A stretch of DNA of 64,000 bases, taken from the NCBI RefSeq assembly GCF_946480385.1, contig NZ_CAMLJP010000014.1, forward strand, positions 7,030 to 71,029. The letters are read 5' to 3'. This DNA is from an uncultured Azospirillum sp. (GTDB lineage: Bacteria; Pseudomonadota; Alphaproteobacteria; Azospirillales; Azospirillaceae). Below are positions 62,276 to 64,000 of the stretch, one piece after another; position 1 is the first letter of the stretch; every line of letters starts with the position of its first letter. Under the pieces are notes generated by a model. That model saw only the letters and a list, made by a program, of their open reading frames with translations. It did not search any database and was not told where the DNA came from. Made by a program: the position numbers and the translations under genes.

Positions 62276-62301
62276 GGCTGATTTCCTTTATCCGGCGGGC
62301 C

Positions 62302-64000
62302 TTAGTACACGCGGGCCTTGGGCGGGAAGACCTCGACCTCGTCGGTCAGGGTGTACATGTGGACCGGGCGGTAGTCGATCTTCGTCTCGCCGTTGTCCGC
62401 GACCCAGATGACGGTGTGCTTCATCCAGCCTTCGTCGTCGCGGTTCGGATAGTCCTCGCGGGCATGCGCGCCGCGGCTTTCCGGACGGTTCTGGGCAGAG
62501 TGCAGGGTGGCGACCGCCTGACCCAGCAGGTTGTCCAGCTCCAGCGCCTCGACCAGATCGGAGTTCCAGACCAGCGTACGATCGGAAATCGCCATCTCGC
62601 CCTTCTTGGCATAGACGGCGTCGATCTTCTTCACGCCCTCGTCCAGGACCTCGCCGGTGCGGAAGACGGCGCAGTTGTTCTGCATCGTCCGCTGCATCTC
62701 CAGCCGCAGGTCGGCCGACTTGATCGAGCCCTTGGCGTTGCGGATGCAGTCGAACCGCTCCAGGGCCTTGTCGCAGCTGTCGGCCTTGACCGACGGGGCT
62801 TTGCCCGGCTTGACGACCTCGGCGGCGCGGATGGCGGCCGCGCGGCCGAACACCACCAGATCGAGCAGCGAGTTGGAGCCCAGGCGGTTGGCGCCGTGGA
62901 CCGACACGCAGGCCGCCTCGCCGATCGCCATCAGGCCCGGCACCACCTGGTCCGGGTTCGAAGCGGTCGGCGACAGAACCTCGCAGTGAACGTTGGTCGG
63001 GATGCCGCCCATGTTGTAGTGGACGGTCGGCAGAACCGGGATCGGCTCCTTGGTCACGTCCACGCCGGCGAAGATCTTGGCCGTCTCGGCGATGCCGGGC
63101 AGGCGCTGGTGGATGATCTCCGGCGGCAGGTGCTCCAGGTGCAGGTGGATGTGGTCCTTGTGCTCACCCACGCCGCGGCCTTCGCGGATCTCGATGGTCA
63201 TCGAGCGGGACACGACGTCGCGCGACGCCAGATCCTTGGCCGACGGGGCATAGCGCTCCATGAAGCGCTCGCCGTTGGAGTTGGTCAGGTACCCGCCCTC
63301 GCCGCGCACGCCCTCGGTGATGAGGCAGCCGGAGCCGTAGATGCCGGTCGGGTGGAACTGCACGAACTCCATGTCCTGCAGCGGCAGGCCTGCGCGCAGG
63401 ATCATGCCGCCGCCGTCGCCGGTGCAGGTGTGGGCCGAGGTCGCCGAGAAGTAGGCGCGGCCGTAGCCGCCGGTCGCCAGCACGACCATCTGGCCGCGGA
63501 AGCGGTGCAGCGTGCCGTCGTCCAGGTTCCAGGCCAGCACGCCCTTGCAGACGCCGTCCTCCATGATGAGGTCGAGCGCGAAGTATTCGACGAAGAACTC
63601 CGCCTCATGCTTCAGCGACTGCTGATAGAGGGTGTGCAGGATGGCGTGGCCGGTGCGGTCGGCGGCGGCGCAGGTCCGGTAGGCCTGGGTCTTGCCGTAC
63701 TGCGCGGTCATGCCGCCGAAGGCGCGCTGGTAGATCTTGCCTTCCGGCGTGCGCGAGAAGGGCACGCCGTAGTGCTCCAGCTCGATGATCGCCGGGATGG
63801 CCTCGCGGCACATGTACTCGATCGCGTCCTGGTCGCCCAGCCAGTCCGACCCCTTCACGGTGTCGTACATGTGGTAGCGCCAGTCGTCCTCGCCCATGTT
63901 GCCGAGAGCGGCCGAGATGCCGCCCTGCGCCGCCACGGTGTGGGAGCGGGTCGGGAACACCTTGGTGATGCAGGCGGTCTTCAGCCCCTTTTCGGCCATG
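62302..64000 (-). CDS. sdhA: Succinate dehydrogenase flavoprotein subunit, 5' truncated
   Basis: 565 residues of the FAD subunit that oxidises succinate to fumarate. The frame is open to the window edge and lacks the N-terminal dinucleotide motif, so the start lies beyond 64000. It shows [20 protein letters not shown] with the FAD-linking His, [20 protein letters not shown] with active-site residues, and [20 protein letters not shown]. Confidence 0.97.
   Translation of the reverse strand, partial: MAEKGLKTACITKVFPTRSHTVAAQGGISAALGNMGEDDWRYHMYDTVKGSDWLGDQDAIEYMCREAIPAIIELEHYGVPFSRTPEGKIYQRAFGGMTAQYGKTQAYRTCAAADRTGHAILHTLYQQSLKHEAEFFVEYFALDLIMEDGVCKGVLAWNLDDGTLHRFRGQMVVLATGGYGRAYFSATSAHTCTGDGGGMILRAGLPLQDMEFVQFHPTGIYGSGCLITEGVRGEGGYLTNSNGERFMERYAPSAKDLASRDVVSRSMTIEIREGRGVGEHKDHIHLHLEHLPPEIIHQRLPGIAETAKIFAGVDVTKEPIPVLPTVHYNMGGIPTNVHCEVLSPTASNPDQVVPGLMAIGEAACVSVHGANRLGSNSLLDLVVFGRAAAIRAAEVVKPGKAPSVKADSCDKALERFDCIRNAKGSIKSADLRLEMQRTMQNNCAVFRTGEVLDEGVKKIDAVYAKKGEMAISDRTLVWNSDLVEALELDNLLGQAVATLHSAQNRPESRGAHAREDYPNRDDEGWMKHTVIWVADNGETKIDYRPVHMYTLTDEVEVFPPKARVY

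Noticed and set aside
60100..62281. 728-residue + strand frame across ilvE and sdhB
   Set aside because: It is antisense to two well-conserved metabolic genes and crosses a terminator; a shadow.

Overview
The window is GC-rich alphaproteobacterial DNA. Gene content (SdhA/SdhB, IlvE, a DUF4170 protein, a GapR/DUF2312 protein, an RHH_4 protein) and a GTTC-N7-GTTC SOS box point to Rhodospirillales, most likely Azospirillum or a close relative. The genus is inferred from style and gene content only.

Positions 1 to about 46.1 kb are most of a temperate siphophage (HK97-type head, long non-contractile tail); its left end lies outside the window. Order on the + strand: a DNA methyltransferase cut by the window edge; small early genes with a GapR-like protein, an HTH protein, a replication initiator carrying iteron-like repeats, and a DUF6456-like possible late regulator (1-7.4 kb); a putative late promoter and leader terminator (7.39-7.50 kb); HNH nuclease, P27-type small terminase, large terminase, portal, prohead protease and capsid (8.0-14.6 kb); connector and tail genes (14.6-21.3 kb), including a small Acb2/Tad1-like protein and a tail chaperone pair with a GGGAAAC slippery site; a 2577-residue tape measure protein with a lytic transglycosylase domain; tail-tip proteins and a SPRY-domain tail fibre (29-34 kb); and a lysis cassette of endolysin, small membrane protein and Rz/Rz1-like spanins (34.3-36.4 kb).

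From 36.4 to 44.9 kb is the accessory and lysogeny arm. It holds an SOS-boxed SRAP gene fused in frame to tandem zinc ribbons, a DprA-like plus phosphoribosyltransferase pair resembling the ShosTA toxin-antitoxin defence system, a DnaA-box cluster, RHH and XRE regulators, an alpha/beta hydrolase facing an EamA exporter, a PAS-LuxR-type regulator and several small unknown genes. A P4-type tyrosine integrase (44.8-46.1 kb) closes the element; the right attachment site should lie at about 46.1-46.3 kb.

From 46.3 kb the DNA looks chromosomal: FMN reductase, aspartate aminotransferase, a cytochrome c'-like protein, a di-haem cytochrome c peroxidase, cytochrome b561, DUF4170, a phosphoesterase and a GGDEF/EAL protein with a degenerate GGDEF site. 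At 55.4-58.9 kb lies a second, podovirus-like remnant (scaffold, Bbp19-like, T7-type portal, two unknown genes) without capsid or terminase, next to an S24/LexA-like regulator. A MITE-like repeat, ilvE and the sdhB-sdhA end of the succinate dehydrogenase operon follow; sdhA runs off the right edge.

The phage genes fit one programme: replication, then late transcription through a leader terminator, then head, tail and lysis. The Acb2-like and DprA/PRTase genes suggest that the prophage both counters and supplies antiviral defence.
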